From positions 124,001-188,000 of the forward strand of contig NZ_JAGINQ010000008.1 in assembly GCF_017876165.1 (NCBI RefSeq): a stretch of DNA of 64,000 nucleotides, given 5' to 3'. The position numbers and the translations under genes are program-made. Shown here in pieces: positions 51,633-60,687 of the stretch (position 1 is the stretch's first letter; every line of letters starts with the position of its first letter). The notes beneath the pieces were generated by a model that ran no database searches, was not told where the DNA came from, and saw only the letters and a program-made list of their open reading frames with translations. This DNA comes from Azospirillum soli (GTDB lineage: Bacteria > Pseudomonadota > Alphaproteobacteria > Azospirillales > Azospirillaceae).

Positions 51633-52775
51633 ATGTCCCTTCGCATCACCATCGTCGGCGCCGGCATCATGGGTCTGTGCACCGCCTGGGCGCTGGCCCG
51701 GCGGGGGCACACAGTGTCGGTCTTCGACCAGGGCAACGTCCCCAATCCCTTCGGCAGCTCCGTGGACCAGCACCGGCTGTTCCGTCACGCCTACGGCGAC
51801 CGCGCCGGCTACGCCCGCATGGCCGGCGCCGCGTTCCAGGCGTGGGAGCGGCTGTGGGCTGATTTGGGCGAGACACTGCTGATCCCCACCGGCACGCTCT
51901 GCACCGCCGGGTCGGAGGATGGGCGGCGCTGGCTGGCCGACAGCGCGGCGGTTCTGGACTCGCTCGGCCACCCCGTCCGGCGCCTTACTCCGGCGGAGAT
52001 CGCGGCGGAATTCCCGCTGGTGGATGCCTCGGCCGTCGCCGAAGGCATCCACCTCGACTCGGGCGGCGTCCTGCTCGCCGGCCGCATCGTCGAACTGCTG
52101 AGCCATCATCTGAACACGCTGGGCGTCACCGTCCACGCCCGCACGCCGGTCACCGGCCTCGACCCGGAGCGGGCGACGGTGACGCTGGCCGACCGCCGGA
52201 CCATCGGCGCGGATGTGCTGATCGTCTCCGCCGGGGCCTGGGTGACCAAGCTGCTTCCCGAAACGGCGGCCCGCCTGACCCCGTCGCGGCAGGTCATCGC
52301 CTACCTGACCCCGCCCGAGGGGCTGCGCGCCGCCTGGACCCGCGCGCCGATGCTGATCGACGCCGATGGGGAAAGCGGCGTCTACGTCGTCCCGCCCGTG
52401 GCCGGCACGACCATGAAGGCGGGCGACCACCGCTTCTCGCGCAGCGGCGATCCCGACGCCGACCGCGACCCCGACCCGGACGAGGCGCGCGACGTGCTGG
52501 ACCGCGCCCGCCGCGTGCTGGCCGACGGGCACCGCTACACGCTCGCCAACGCCGCGACCTGCTTCTACACGGTGACGGCGGACGAGCGATTCGTGATCGA
52601 GCCGCTCTCCAAGCGGAGCTGGCTGATGAGTCCCTGTTCCGGCCACGGCTTCAAGTTCGCCCCGGCGCTGGGCGAGGCCCTGGCCGATGCGATCGTCGGT
52701 TCCGCGATCATCGGTCCGGGCGGTGACTCCCCCGATCGGGGAAACAGCCTCTCCCTCTGGGCAGCTGGGCACTGA
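51633..52775 (+). CDS. FAD-dependent amine oxidase, monomeric sarcosine oxidase/MTOX type
   Basis: The 380-residue DAO-family enzyme has the FAD motif ITIVGAGIMGLCTAWALARR, SSVDQHRLFRHAYGDRAGYA (seen in sarcosine and N-methyltryptophan oxidases), and the C-terminal signature TCFYTVTADERFVIEPLSKR and SGHGFKFAPALGEALADAIV. The Cys in TCFYT aligns with the Cys that holds FAD covalently in monomeric sarcosine oxidase, so covalent flavin is expected. It probably oxidises a secondary amine or N-methyl amino acid. The exact substrate is unknown. Confidence 0.87.
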   Translation: MSLRITIVGAGIMGLCTAWALARRGHTVSVFDQGNVPNPFGSSVDQHRLFRHAYGDRAGYARMAGAAFQAWERLWADLGETLLIPTGTLCTAGSEDGRRWLADSAAVLDSLGHPVRRLTPAEIAAEFPLVDASAVAEGIHLDSGGVLLAGRIVELLSHHLNTLGVTVHARTPVTGLDPERATVTLADRRTIGADVLIVSAGAWVTKLLPETAARLTPSRQVIAYLTPPEGLRAAWTRAPMLIDADGESGVYVVPPVAGTTMKAGDHRFSRSGDPDADRDPDPDEARDVLDRARRVLADGHRYTLANAATCFYTVTADERFVIEPLSKRSWLMSPCSGHGFKFAPALGEALADAIVGSAIIGPGGDSPDRGNSLSLWAAGH

Positions 52776-52785
52776 CCTTGCGCGG

Positions 52786-52810
52786 GGAACGGGGCGGTGA
52801 CGCCCCTGTT
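52786..52810 (+). promoter_or_regulatory. EcfG-type general-stress promoter (GGAAC-N16-TGTT)
   Basis: GGAAC at 52786-52790 is followed after exactly 16 bases by TGTT at 52807-52810. It fits the EcfG consensus GGAAC-N16/17-CGTT with one mismatch. The predicted start lies about 35 bases before the ATG of the 46-residue protein. A small hairpin CCTGTTG/CAACAGG spans 52805-52824, overlapping the -10. The downstream genes have general-stress domains. Confidence 0.6.
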
Positions 52811-52850
52811 GGTTTGGCAACAGGCTTTACCGACAGGGAGTATACCGCTG

Positions 52851-52991
52851 ATGGCTGACGATCCAAAGAAAGTGGGCGTCTACGACACCGACGGAGGCAC
52901 CCGAACGGGCACGGCCGCCGGCGGCATGAACTGGTGGATCATCGCGCTGATCGTGCTGCTGATCCTCGTGGCGCTGTATTTCCTTCTCTGA
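52851..52991 (+). CDS. Small single-span membrane protein in the stress operon
   Basis: The 46-residue protein has a polar N-terminus (MADDPKKVGVYDTDGGTRTG) and one hydrophobic helix (WWIIALIVLLILVALYFLL) reaching the C-terminus. CAGGGAG precedes the ATG. It is first in a run of three genes with gaps of 16 and 4 bases, behind the EcfG-like promoter. It may anchor or assist its DUF2382 neighbours at the membrane. I do not know a named family. Confidence 0.7.
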   Translation: MADDPKKVGVYDTDGGTRTGTAAGGMNWWIIALIVLLILVALYFLL

Positions 52992-53007
52992 TCGCCGGAC
53001 AACGTCC

Positions 53008-53421
53008 ATGTCCTCGGAACGGAGTTCCGACGAACAGGTGCTTCCCCTGCATGAGGAAGTCCTGTCGGTCGGAAAGCGCGCCGTCGAGCGCGCCCAGGTG
53101 CGGATCACCACCGAAGTTCGCGAACGCCAGGAAACGGTCGAACAGGACCTCGACCGCGAAAGCGTGGAGGTCGTCCGCGTGCCGGTCGGCCGCCCGGTTG
53201 ATGCGGCGCCCGAACCGCGCCAGGAAGGTGACGTGCTGATCGTTCCCATCCTGGAAGAAGAGCTGGTGGTCACCAAGCGCCTCGTTCTCAAGGAAGAACT
53301 GCACATCCGCAAGACGGTCACCCGGCACACCGAGCGCATCACCGAGACGCTGCGGTCGGAAGAGGCCGCCGTTCACCGCGACGGCGTGCCGGAATCCCCA
53401 ACAACGCCTCCTAGGGAGTAG
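53008..53421 (+). CDS. DUF2382 (YsnF/AvaK) domain protein
   Basis: The 137-residue, highly charged protein matches DUF2382: LPLHEEVLSVGKRAVERAQV, RVPVGRPVD, GDVLIVPILEEELVVTKRLV and KEELHIRKTVTRHTERITET. The domain has inner repeats of the pattern xVPxxEExLxVxKR. It occurs in general stress proteins such as YsnF. It stands between the micro membrane protein and a two-domain YsnF-like protein. The function is unknown. Confidence 0.88.
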   Translation: MSSERSSDEQVLPLHEEVLSVGKRAVERAQVRITTEVRERQETVEQDLDRESVEVVRVPVGRPVDAAPEPRQEGDVLIVPILEEELVVTKRLVLKEELHIRKTVTRHTERITETLRSEEAAVHRDGVPESPTTPPRE

Positions 53422-53425
53422 CTTC

Positions 53426-54466
53426 ATGAACGGCAAAACCATTGTCGCGCTGTATGACGATCTGTCCAGCGCGGAGCGTGTGCTTGGCGAATTGGAAACG
53501 GCCGGTCTGCGCCATGACTTCACGATGATGGGCGCAGACTCGGCGAAGCTTAGCACCCTCAACACGGCGGGCACCGCCTCCGGCGGCTGGCGCCATGCTT
53601 CCACCTTCGGTAGCGACGTGGATTTGAATGCGCGCGACAGTCGCGTCTCGGCGTTGACCCGCATGGGCGTCACCCGCGCCGACGCGGAAGTCTTCGCCGA
53701 GGGCGTGCGCCGTGGTGGCGTGCTGCTGATCGGCCGGGTGGACGACGACCGCTGCGACGAAGCCTTGAGCATCGTCGAACGTCACGGCCCGGTGGACATC
53801 GAGCATCGCGGCCGTTCGTACCGCGAATCCGGCTGGACCGGCTACGACACCACCGCCGCCGACTATGACGAAACCCAGGCAACCGAGGAGCGCACCCGCT
53901 GGGGCACCGGCCTCGGCGCCGCCGCCGCGTCCTTCCGTGACACCAACGTCAGCGGCACCGACCGCACGGTCGAGACCGACACCACCCGCGCCCGCGCCGA
54001 CCTCGACGTGGATCGCGCCGATGTGGGCCGCGAAGAGCACATCCCGATCGTCGAGGAGCAGATCAACGTCGGCAAGCGCACCGTGGAGCGCGGCAGCGTG
54101 CGCGTGCGCAGCTATGTCATCGAGACCCCGGTCGAGGAGCAGGTTCGCCTGCGCGACGAGAGCGTGGTCGTCGAGCGGCGCGCGGTTGACCGCGACGTCA
54201 GCGAACTTCCGGCCGATGCTTTCCGCGAGCGCACCATCGAGGTGAGCGAGACCGACGAGGAAGCGGTGGTCCAGAAGACCGCCCGCGTCCGCGAGGAAGT
54301 CGTGATCCGCAAGGAAGCCGAGGAGCGCGCCCAGACGGTGTCCGACACCGTCCGCCGCACCGAGGTGGAGATCGACGACAACCGCTCCGGCAGCGACCGC
54401 CCGCTGGACCGCGACCGCCCGGCGAGTGACCGTCCCCTCGACCGCGACCCGGATCGCGGACTCTGA
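53426..54466 (+). CDS. YsnF-like general stress protein (GSP17M N-terminus, DUF2382 C-terminus)
   Basis: The 346-residue protein has an N-terminal YflT/GSP17M-like domain (KTIVALYDDLSSAERVLGEL, VSALTRMGVTRADAEVFAEG) and a DUF2382 part from about residue 195 (HIPIVEEQINVGKRTVERGS, VETPVEEQVRLRDESVVVE, VVQKTARVREEVVIRKEA). The tail carries repeats of SDRPLDRD. It is very charged and soluble. It is last in the EcfG-linked stress module and is followed by a strong hairpin. Confidence 0.9.
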   Translation: MNGKTIVALYDDLSSAERVLGELETAGLRHDFTMMGADSAKLSTLNTAGTASGGWRHASTFGSDVDLNARDSRVSALTRMGVTRADAEVFAEGVRRGGVLLIGRVDDDRCDEALSIVERHGPVDIEHRGRSYRESGWTGYDTTAADYDETQATEERTRWGTGLGAAAASFRDTNVSGTDRTVETDTTRARADLDVDRADVGREEHIPIVEEQINVGKRTVERGSVRVRSYVIETPVEEQVRLRDESVVVERRAVDRDVSELPADAFRERTIEVSETDEEAVVQKTARVREEVVIRKEAEERAQTVSDTVRRTEVEIDDNRSGSDRPLDRDRPASDRPLDRDPDRGL

Positions 54467-54473
54467 CGTCTGT

Positions 54474-54508
54474 AACTCCCTCTCCCGCCCCCGGCGGGAG
54501 AGGGAGTT
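54474..54508. terminator. Strong hairpin closing the stress operon
   Basis: A perfect 16-base-pair stem (AACTCCCTCTCCCGCC at 54474-54489 with its complement at 54493-54508, loop CCC) begins 7 bases after the last stop. It has no T-run, and its CCCTCTCCC core resembles the palindromic repeats at 24.7 kb. It may be a repeat doing terminator duty. Confidence 0.65.
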
Positions 54509-54606
54509 ATGCCCGGCAACTCTGGTTATCCGCGCCATCCCTTGCTAGGCTGCGCCTCCCCGACCATCCACCGTTATCCGTTTTTGGGTTTGGAGAGACG
54601 CTTCCA

Positions 54607-55326
54607 ATGACCACGCCGGCCTCGCGCATCTTCTGCGCCGTCGATACGACCGACCTTGACACCGCCCGCGACCTCAGCCGGCGGATCAGCGGAGTCGTCG
54701 GCGGCATCAAGCTGGGGCTGGAGTTCTTCATCGCCCACGGCCCCTCAGGCATCCGCTCGGTCATCGGCGAGGATGGCCCGCCGCTGTTCCTCGACCTGAA
54801 GCTCCATGACATCCCGAACACGGTCGCCGGCGGCGTGCGCGCGGCGCTGCCGCTGAAGCCGGCCTTCCTGACCATCCACACTTCCGGCGGCCCCGCCATG
54901 ATGCGCGCCGCCGCCGAGGCGGCCGCCACCGCCGGTGCCGACCGTCCGAAGATCCTCGCCGTCACCGTGCTGACCAGCCTGGACGCCGCCGACCTGGACT
55001 CGGTCGGCCAGCGCACCCCCGTGGCCGATCAGGTCAAGCGCCTCGCGCTGCTCGCCAAGGACTCGGGCGTTGACGGCGTGGTCTGCTCGCCCGCCGAGGT
55101 GGCGCTGATCCGCGAGGCCTGCGGCCCCGACTTCATCCTGATGGTGCCGGGCATCCGCCCCGCCTGGGCCGCCGCCAACGACCAGAAGCGCGTGATGACC
55201 CCGGCCGAGGCGCTGGCCGCCGGTGCCGACCATCTGGTCATCGGCCGCCCGATCACCGGCGACGTCGACCCCGCGTCCGCCGCCCGCCGCATCGTCTCCG
55301 AGATCGAAGAGGGGAGCCGCGCATGA
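54607..55326 (+). CDS. pyrF: Orotidine 5'-phosphate decarboxylase
   Basis: The 239-residue TIM-barrel enzyme makes UMP. The catalytic segment is FLDLKLHDIPNTV. Further motifs are GLEFFIAHGP, DGVVCSPAEVALIRE, MVPGIRP and GADHLVIGRPIT. It overlaps trpF by 4 bases (ATGA), which couples pyrimidine and tryptophan pathway genes, a common alphaproteobacterial arrangement. Confidence 0.96.
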   Translation: MTTPASRIFCAVDTTDLDTARDLSRRISGVVGGIKLGLEFFIAHGPSGIRSVIGEDGPPLFLDLKLHDIPNTVAGGVRAALPLKPAFLTIHTSGGPAMMRAAAEAAATAGADRPKILAVTVLTSLDAADLDSVGQRTPVADQVKRLALLAKDSGVDGVVCSPAEVALIREACGPDFILMVPGIRPAWAAANDQKRVMTPAEALAAGADHLVIGRPITGDVDPASAARRIVSEIEEGSRA

Positions 55327-55967
55327 CCGTCCAGGTAAAGATCTGCGGCCTCAGCGAGCCTGAATCCCTGCACGCCGCCGTCGCAGGCGGGGCGCGCTAC
55401 ATCGGGTTCGTCTTCTACCCGGCGAGCCCGCGCTCCGTCTCCCCGGCCATGGCGGCGGAGCTGGCCCGCCTCGTCCCGACCGGTGTCCGCACGGTCGGCC
55501 TGTTCGTCGATCCCGACGACGATTTCCTGGAGCATGTCGTCAGCCAGGTTCCCTTCGACCTGCTCCAGCTGCACGGCAAGGAAACCCCGCGCCGCATCGC
55601 CGAGGTGAAGGCCGCCTTCAACATCCCCGTGATGAAGGCCATCAAGATCGGCGGCCCCGAGGACCTGACCACCGCCCTGGAGGTCGCCGAGGTCGCCGAC
55701 CGCCTGCTGTTCGACGCCAAGCCGCCGGCCAAGGTGTCGGCCCTGCCGGGCGGCAACGGCATCGCCTTCGACTGGACCCTGCTGGCGGGCCGCAGCTGGC
55801 CGCGCCCCTGGATGCTGTCCGGCGGCCTGAACGCCGGCAACGTCGCGGAGGCCGTGCGCGTCACCGGTGCCCCGGCGCTGGACGTGTCCTCCGGCGTGGA
55901 GGATCGCCCCGGTCACAAGGACCCGGCGCTGGTCCGCGCCTTCCTCGCCGCCGCCGCCGGGCTCTGA
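55323..55967 (+). CDS. trpF: Phosphoribosylanthranilate isomerase
   Basis: The 214-residue TIM barrel begins VQVKICGLSEPESLHAAVAG, with the catalytic Cys of the KICG motif. A later Asp lies in RLLFDAK. WMLSGGLNAGNVAEAVR and DVSSGVEDRPGHKD form the phosphate site. It isomerises N-(5'-phosphoribosyl)anthranilate in tryptophan synthesis. Other trp genes are not seen downstream. Confidence 0.95.
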   Translation: MTVQVKICGLSEPESLHAAVAGGARYIGFVFYPASPRSVSPAMAAELARLVPTGVRTVGLFVDPDDDFLEHVVSQVPFDLLQLHGKETPRRIAEVKAAFNIPVMKAIKIGGPEDLTTALEVAEVADRLLFDAKPPAKVSALPGGNGIAFDWTLLAGRSWPRPWMLSGGLNAGNVAEAVRVTGAPALDVSSGVEDRPGHKDPALVRAFLAAAAGL

Positions 55968-55989
55968 CCTTCCCCTAATGATCTAAACT

Positions 55990-56013
55990 CCCCGTCCGGG
56001 TTTACGGGCGGGG
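55990..56013 (+). terminator. Hairpin after trpF
   Basis: CCCCGTCCG (55990-55998) can pair with CGGGCGGGG (56005-56013) with one wobble, about 22 bases beyond trpF. There is no T-run of note, so it is only a possible terminator. Confidence 0.4.
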
Positions 56014-56162
56014 GTTGCATCCTCATGTTTGCTTCAAATTGTCCGGCTCATCTTCGTCGCATGGCCCGATGGGGCGAGTGCGGCTAGGATGCGTGTTTCG
56101 ACCGCCGGCAACGCTGGCCGCAACCCGTTGTTGTCACCTCACAGGCGAATTCCCACGGGCTC

Positions 56163-57101
56163 ATGACCGAACCGACCGATACGCTTTCCCCCACCGAGGC
56201 CCTGGGCATCGTGCTCGACGAGCACCTGCGTTGGATCGGCCAGTGGCACCGCGCGGCCTTCTTCCGCGGCGGGCAGGGGGGCGAGCGCGTGTCCGCTCCG
56301 GCCTCCTTCGCGGCGTGGTGCGTGGCCGCCAACAAGGACGATCTCGCCCACCAGCCGGCGGTGGAAAAGCTGGTCACCCTGCACGAACAGATGCACCGCA
56401 ATGCCAAGCTGGTGCTGCTGAAGGCCGCCGCCGGCGATGCCCCCACCGAGTCGGAGTACGAGTCGGTCATCGGCCGCTTCGAGGAATTCGTCCTTCAGCT
56501 CCGCCGCGTGGAGCGGGCCTTCGGCGCTGCCGCCTCCGGCCTCGACCCGCTGACCGGCCTGCGCACCCGGCGCGGCATGCAGGAGGCGCTGGAGCGCGAG
56601 CAGAACCGTTTCCGCCGTGCCGGCCAGGGCTTCTGCATCGCGCTGTGCGACATCGACAAGTTCAAGGGCATCAACGACACCTACGGCCACGACGTGGGCG
56701 ACCGCGTTCTGGCCGCGACCGCCGCCGCGATCAGCCGGGGCATCCGCAGCTTCGACGAAGCCTTCCGCATGGGCGGGGAGGAGTTCTTGGTCTGCCTCAA
56801 GGAAACCAGCCTGGACGAGGGCTACCGGGTTATCGAGCGGCTGCGCATCGACCTGATGCGCTCGCCCATCACCCTGCCGGCCGGCCGGCTGGTGTCGGTC
56901 ACCGCGTCCTTCGGCTTGGTCGAAGCGGAGCCGGACCTGTCGGTGGAGGATCTGATCGTCTGCGCCGATCGCGCGCTCTATCAGGCCAAGAACGCCGGCC
57001 GCAACCGGGTCATCCGCCACGGCATCGACAAGCCGCGGGAAGAGTTGGTCGCCGCCGCGCCCGCCCCGGCGAAAAAGCCGGCGCCGCGCGGACGGGGGTA
57101 G
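56163..57101 (+). CDS. Zinc-sensing diguanylate cyclase (CZB-GGDEF, DgcZ-like)
   Basis: The 312-residue protein has an N-terminal CZB domain with its four zinc ligands in place: H21 (DEHLRW), C53 (AAWCVAANK), H74 and H78 (LHEQMHRN). The GGDEF domain has FRMGGEEF and an inhibitory RSFD site five residues before it. The layout equals that of E. coli DgcZ, in which zinc binding inhibits cyclase activity. A Lys/Pro tail ends the protein. It likely links zinc availability to c-di-GMP. Confidence 0.88.
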   Translation: MTEPTDTLSPTEALGIVLDEHLRWIGQWHRAAFFRGGQGGERVSAPASFAAWCVAANKDDLAHQPAVEKLVTLHEQMHRNAKLVLLKAAAGDAPTESEYESVIGRFEEFVLQLRRVERAFGAAASGLDPLTGLRTRRGMQEALEREQNRFRRAGQGFCIALCDIDKFKGINDTYGHDVGDRVLAATAAAISRGIRSFDEAFRMGGEEFLVCLKETSLDEGYRVIERLRIDLMRSPITLPAGRLVSVTASFGLVEAEPDLSVEDLIVCADRALYQAKNAGRNRVIRHGIDKPREELVAAAPAPAKKPAPRGRG

Positions 57102-57191
57102 TGCCGGGCGGCTGAACCGCTTCTGGGCACCTTGGCCCCAGGGCCTTCGCCGGGTTAGGATTGTCGCCCAATCAGGCTGCGGCACGGATCC

Positions 57192-57845
57192 ATGCGCACC
57201 ATTCCCGAATTTCCGAATCTGTTCATCCTCGACCACCCGCTGATCCAGCACAAGCTGACGCTGATGCGGGACAAGCAGCGCTCGACCGGCGGCTTCCGTA
57301 CGCTGCTGCGCGAGATCTCGCTGCTGATGGGGTACGAGATCACCCGCGACCTGCCGCTGACCACCGAGAAGATCGACACGCCGCTCCAGCCCATGGACGC
57401 GCCGGTCATCGCCGGCAAGAAACTGGCCATCTGTCCGGTGCTGCGCGCCGGCCTCGGCATGGCGCAGGGCCTGCACGAGCTGGTGCCCTCGGCCCGCGAA
57501 GGGCACATCGGCCTCTACCGCGACCACGACACCAAGATGCCGCACGAGTATCTGGTGAAGCTGCCGGAAGCGGCGGAAGGCCGCCTGTTCATCGTCGTGG
57601 ACCCGATGCTGGCGACCGGCAATTCGGCGGTGCACGCCTGCGACGTGCTGAACCGCCATGGCGTGGACGACGACAACATCCGCTTCATGGCCCTGGTCGC
57701 CGCACCCGAGGGCATGCGCGTCTTCGCCGCCGCCCACCCCCGCGTGAAGGTCTTCACCGCCGCGCTCGACAGCCATCTGGACGAGGACGCCTATATCGTC
57801 CCCGGCCTGGGTGACGCCGGTGATCGCATGTTCGGTACAAAGTAA
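57192..57845 (+). CDS. upp: Uracil phosphoribosyltransferase
   Basis: The 217-residue enzyme salvages uracil to UMP. Motifs: [20 protein letters not shown] with [31 protein letters not shown], the PRPP loop [17 protein letters not shown], and the C-terminal [21 protein letters not shown], which contacts uracil. The gap to the previous cyclase gene is 90 bases. Confidence 0.96.
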   Translation: MRTIPEFPNLFILDHPLIQHKLTLMRDKQRSTGGFRTLLREISLLMGYEITRDLPLTTEKIDTPLQPMDAPVIAGKKLAICPVLRAGLGMAQGLHELVPSAREGHIGLYRDHDTKMPHEYLVKLPEAAEGRLFIVVDPMLATGNSAVHACDVLNRHGVDDDNIRFMALVAAPEGMRVFAAAHPRVKVFTAALDSHLDEDAYIVPGLGDAGDRMFGTK

Positions 57846-57917
57846 AACCGGCCATCCCCCTCTTCTTGGGCCGGAGAGGGGGATGGCGGATATTGTGCAG
57901 GTGCGACACGTTGTCAT

Positions 57918-57932
57918 TGCGACTTATTTGCA
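57918..57932 (+). promoter_or_regulatory. Fur-like 7-1-7 palindrome before the iron permease gene
   Basis: TGCGACT-T-ATTTGCA has 5 of 7 paired positions in a 7-1-7 layout, the form of Fur-family operators. It lies 56 bases before the permease start. A related and more symmetric site (TGCGAAG-C-GTTCGCA) lies before the matching iron-binding protein gene. Confidence 0.45.
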
Positions 57933-57987
57933 TATCGTGTGAACATGGGGCCCCCGGTGAACGCCGAAACGGTGAACACCCAACCCT

Positions 57988-59718
57988 GTGGGCACGCTGA
58001 CGGTGACGACGGACAGCTTTGGAACGAACCACGCCTCGCATGACCGCGCCGACGGCTCGCAGACCACGTTGTGGCGGCGCCTCGGCCTGAACGGCTGGAC
58101 CATCGCGACGCTGACCATCGCCTTTCTTGTGGCGCTGCCGGTGCTGGCGGTGGTCAGCCGTGTGGTCGTCCCGACCAACGGCGTGTGGCAGCATCTCGTC
58201 GACACGGTGCTGGCCGAATATCTGCTGAACACCATCCGCCTCGTGTTCGGGGTGGGGGCTGGCACGCTGGTCATTGGCGTCGGCACGGCGTGGCTGGTCA
58301 CCATGTGCCGCTTCCCCGGCAGCCGCGTGCTGGAATGGGCGCTGCTGCTGCCCATGGCCGTGCCGGCGTACGTCATGGCGTACGTCTACACCGACCTGCT
58401 GCAGTTCGTCGGCCCGGTGCAGACCGCGCTACGCGAGGCGTTCCACTGGACGCGGCGCGATTACTGGTTTCCGGACATCCGTACGCTCGAAGGGGCGGCG
58501 GCGATGATGACGCTGGTGCTGTACCCGTACGTCTATCTGCTGTCGCGCGCCGCCTTCCTGGAACAGTCCGTCTGCGTGCTGGAGGTCAGCCGTACGCTTG
58601 GCCGTGGCCCCTGGCGCAGCTTCTTCACCGTCGCCCTTCCGCTCGCCCGCCCCAGCATCGTCGCCGGTCTGGCGCTGGTGCTGATGGAGGTGCTGGCCGA
58701 TTTCGGCACGGTCCAATATTTCGCCGTCAACACCTTCGTCACCGGCATCTACCGCACCTGGTTTGCCATGGGCCAGCCGGTGGCGGCGGCGCAACTTGCC
58801 TCCGTCCTCATGCTGTTCGTGCTGGTGCTGCTGCTGATGGAGCGCTGGTCGCGCCGGCAGGCCCGCTATCACCACACCACCACCCGCTACCGCCGCCTGC
58901 CCAAGCATCGTCTGACGGGCTGGCGCGCGGTCGCCGCGCTGACCGCCTGCGCGCTGCCGCTGCTGCTGGGCTTCTTCCTGCCGGCGGCGCTGCTGGTCCG
59001 CATGGCGTTGACCGCCGGGGACGCGGCCTTTGGGGCGGTGTTCGTTACCCTGGCCCGAAACAGCTTCACCCTGGCCGCGCTGGCCGCCGTCCTGGCGGTC
59101 GGGCTCGCTCTCGTGCTCGCCTACGGGCAGCGTCTGCACCCAACGCCGCTGCTGAAGGGTGCCGTCCGGGTCGCCGCCATGGGCTACGCCATTCCCGGTT
59201 CGGTCATCGCGGTCGGCGTGCTGATCCCCTTCGCGCATCTGGACAACGCCATCGACGCCTTCATGCGCGCGACCTTCGGCGTTTCCACCGGCCTGCTGCT
59301 CAGCGGCACCATCGCGGCGGTGCTGTTCGCCTATCTGGTCCGCTTCCTGGCGGTGTCCTTCAACACCATCGAGGCGAGCCTGGGCAAGATCCGCCCGACC
59401 ATGGACTTCGCCTCTCGCGTGCTCGGCCAGTCGGCGGGCAAGACGTTGGTCCGCGTGCACGCGCCGATCATGTGGGGCAGCCTGCTGACCGCCGGCCTTC
59501 TGGTTTTCGTGGACGTGATGAAGGAACTGCCGGCGACTATGATCGTCCGCCCCTTCAATTTCGACACGCTGGCGGTGCGCGTCTACACGCTGGCGTCGGA
59601 CGAGCGTCTGGCCGAGGCGGCGACCTCCGCGCTGGCCATCGTCGCGGTCGGCATCGTGCCGGTGATCCTGCTGAGCCTGTCGATCAGCCGCTCCCGCCCC
59701 GGCCAGATGGACGAGTGA
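57988..59718 (+). CDS. Iron(III) ABC transporter permease (FbpB/AfuB type, two fused domains)
   Basis: The 576-residue protein has about 12 transmembrane helices in two homologous halves, each with a permease EAA-type loop (EVSRTLGRGPWRSFFTVALP, and ASRVLGQSAGKTLVRVHAPI). The fused-permease layout and FADFGTVQYFAVNTF-like segment (VLADFGTVQYFAVNTFVTGI) match ferric iron systems such as SfuB/FbpB. The start is GTG at 57988 with no clear ribosome site. GTG at 58003 is an alternative. No ATPase gene is nearby. The binding protein is encoded 2.8 kb on, convergently. Confidence 0.88.
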   Translation: MGTLTVTTDSFGTNHASHDRADGSQTTLWRRLGLNGWTIATLTIAFLVALPVLAVVSRVVVPTNGVWQHLVDTVLAEYLLNTIRLVFGVGAGTLVIGVGTAWLVTMCRFPGSRVLEWALLLPMAVPAYVMAYVYTDLLQFVGPVQTALREAFHWTRRDYWFPDIRTLEGAAAMMTLVLYPYVYLLSRAAFLEQSVCVLEVSRTLGRGPWRSFFTVALPLARPSIVAGLALVLMEVLADFGTVQYFAVNTFVTGIYRTWFAMGQPVAAAQLASVLMLFVLVLLLMERWSRRQARYHHTTTRYRRLPKHRLTGWRAVAALTACALPLLLGFFLPAALLVRMALTAGDAAFGAVFVTLARNSFTLAALAAVLAVGLALVLAYGQRLHPTPLLKGAVRVAAMGYAIPGSVIAVGVLIPFAHLDNAIDAFMRATFGVSTGLLLSGTIAAVLFAYLVRFLAVSFNTIEASLGKIRPTMDFASRVLGQSAGKTLVRVHAPIMWGSLLTAGLLVFVDVMKELPATMIVRPFNFDTLAVRVYTLASDERLAEAATSALAIVAVGIVPVILLSLSISRSRPGQMDE

Positions 59719-59833
59719 GGTCAAGGGGATGGTTGTTGTGGGGCGGGCAACAGTCTTCCCCGCCGCCACCCCTTTTTCCAAGCCGCCAAGACGAATACCT
59801 CTCTCCGGGTACAGTTCCCCTGAGGAGGATTCC

Positions 59834-60682
59834 ATGAGCGCCGAAACCGTCCGCCCCGTCCTGTCCGCCGTCGAGGGCATGGAGACCTCCGACGGGGCCG
59901 GCGTGCGCATGACGCGCATGGTCGGCACGCCGCGCCTTCAGATGCTCGACCCGTTCCTGATGCTGGACCTGTTCGGCTCCGACGCGCCGCAGGACTATCT
60001 GGCTGGCTTCCCCGATCACCCGCACCGTGGGTTCGAGACGGTGACCTACATGCTGGCCGGCCGCATGCGGCACTGGGACAACCACGGCCACGAGGGCGTG
60101 ATCGAAACTGGCGGCGTGCAGTGGATGACCGCCGGGCGTGGCCTGATCCATTCCGAAATGCCGGAGCAGACCGAAGGCCTGATGAAGGGCTTTCAACTGT
60201 GGATCAACCTGCCGGCCCGCCTGAAGATGTCGGAGCCGCGCTATCAGGAGTTCGCCGCCGACCGCATCCCGGTCGAAACGCGGGAGGACGGCGCGACGGT
60301 GACGGTCATCGCCGGCACCACGGGACGCGGCACCGCCGGCCCGGTGCAGGCCGGCCCGACCGAGGCCCGCTACTTCGACGTCAGCCTTCCGGCCGGTGTG
60401 TCCTTCGCCGAGTCGCTGCCCGCCGACCACACCGCCGCCCTGGTGGTGTTCGAGGGGGCGGTGACCGTGCCCGGCTCCTCCGTCCGGCTGGGCGGCCCGC
60501 GCGTTCTGGTCCTGGGTGAGGGGGACCGCGTGGAGCTGAGTGCCGGCCCGTCCGGCGCGCGCTTCCTGCTGCTGTCCGGCAAGCCCATCGGCGAGCCCGT
60601 GGCCTGGGGCGGCCCCTTCGTCATGAACAGCCGCGAGGAGGTCATGCAGGCCTTCCGCGACTTCGAGGACGGGAAGTTCTGA
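59834..60682 (+). CDS. Pirin family protein (2)
   Basis: The 282-residue bicupin has the metal-site motifs DHPHRGFETVTYMLAGRMRH and GGVQWMTAGRGLIHSEMPE, and NLPARLKMSEPRYQEF, typical of the YhhW/Pir group. GAGGAGG precedes the ATG. It lies between the iron permease gene and the converging binding protein. Pirins use iron, but a direct link to uptake is inference. It differs clearly from pirin (1). Confidence 0.93.
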   Translation: MSAETVRPVLSAVEGMETSDGAGVRMTRMVGTPRLQMLDPFLMLDLFGSDAPQDYLAGFPDHPHRGFETVTYMLAGRMRHWDNHGHEGVIETGGVQWMTAGRGLIHSEMPEQTEGLMKGFQLWINLPARLKMSEPRYQEFAADRIPVETREDGATVTVIAGTTGRGTAGPVQAGPTEARYFDVSLPAGVSFAESLPADHTAALVVFEGAVTVPGSSVRLGGPRVLVLGEGDRVELSAGPSGARFLLLSGKPIGEPVAWGGPFVMNSREEVMQAFRDFEDGKF

Positions 60683-60687
60683 GGGGG

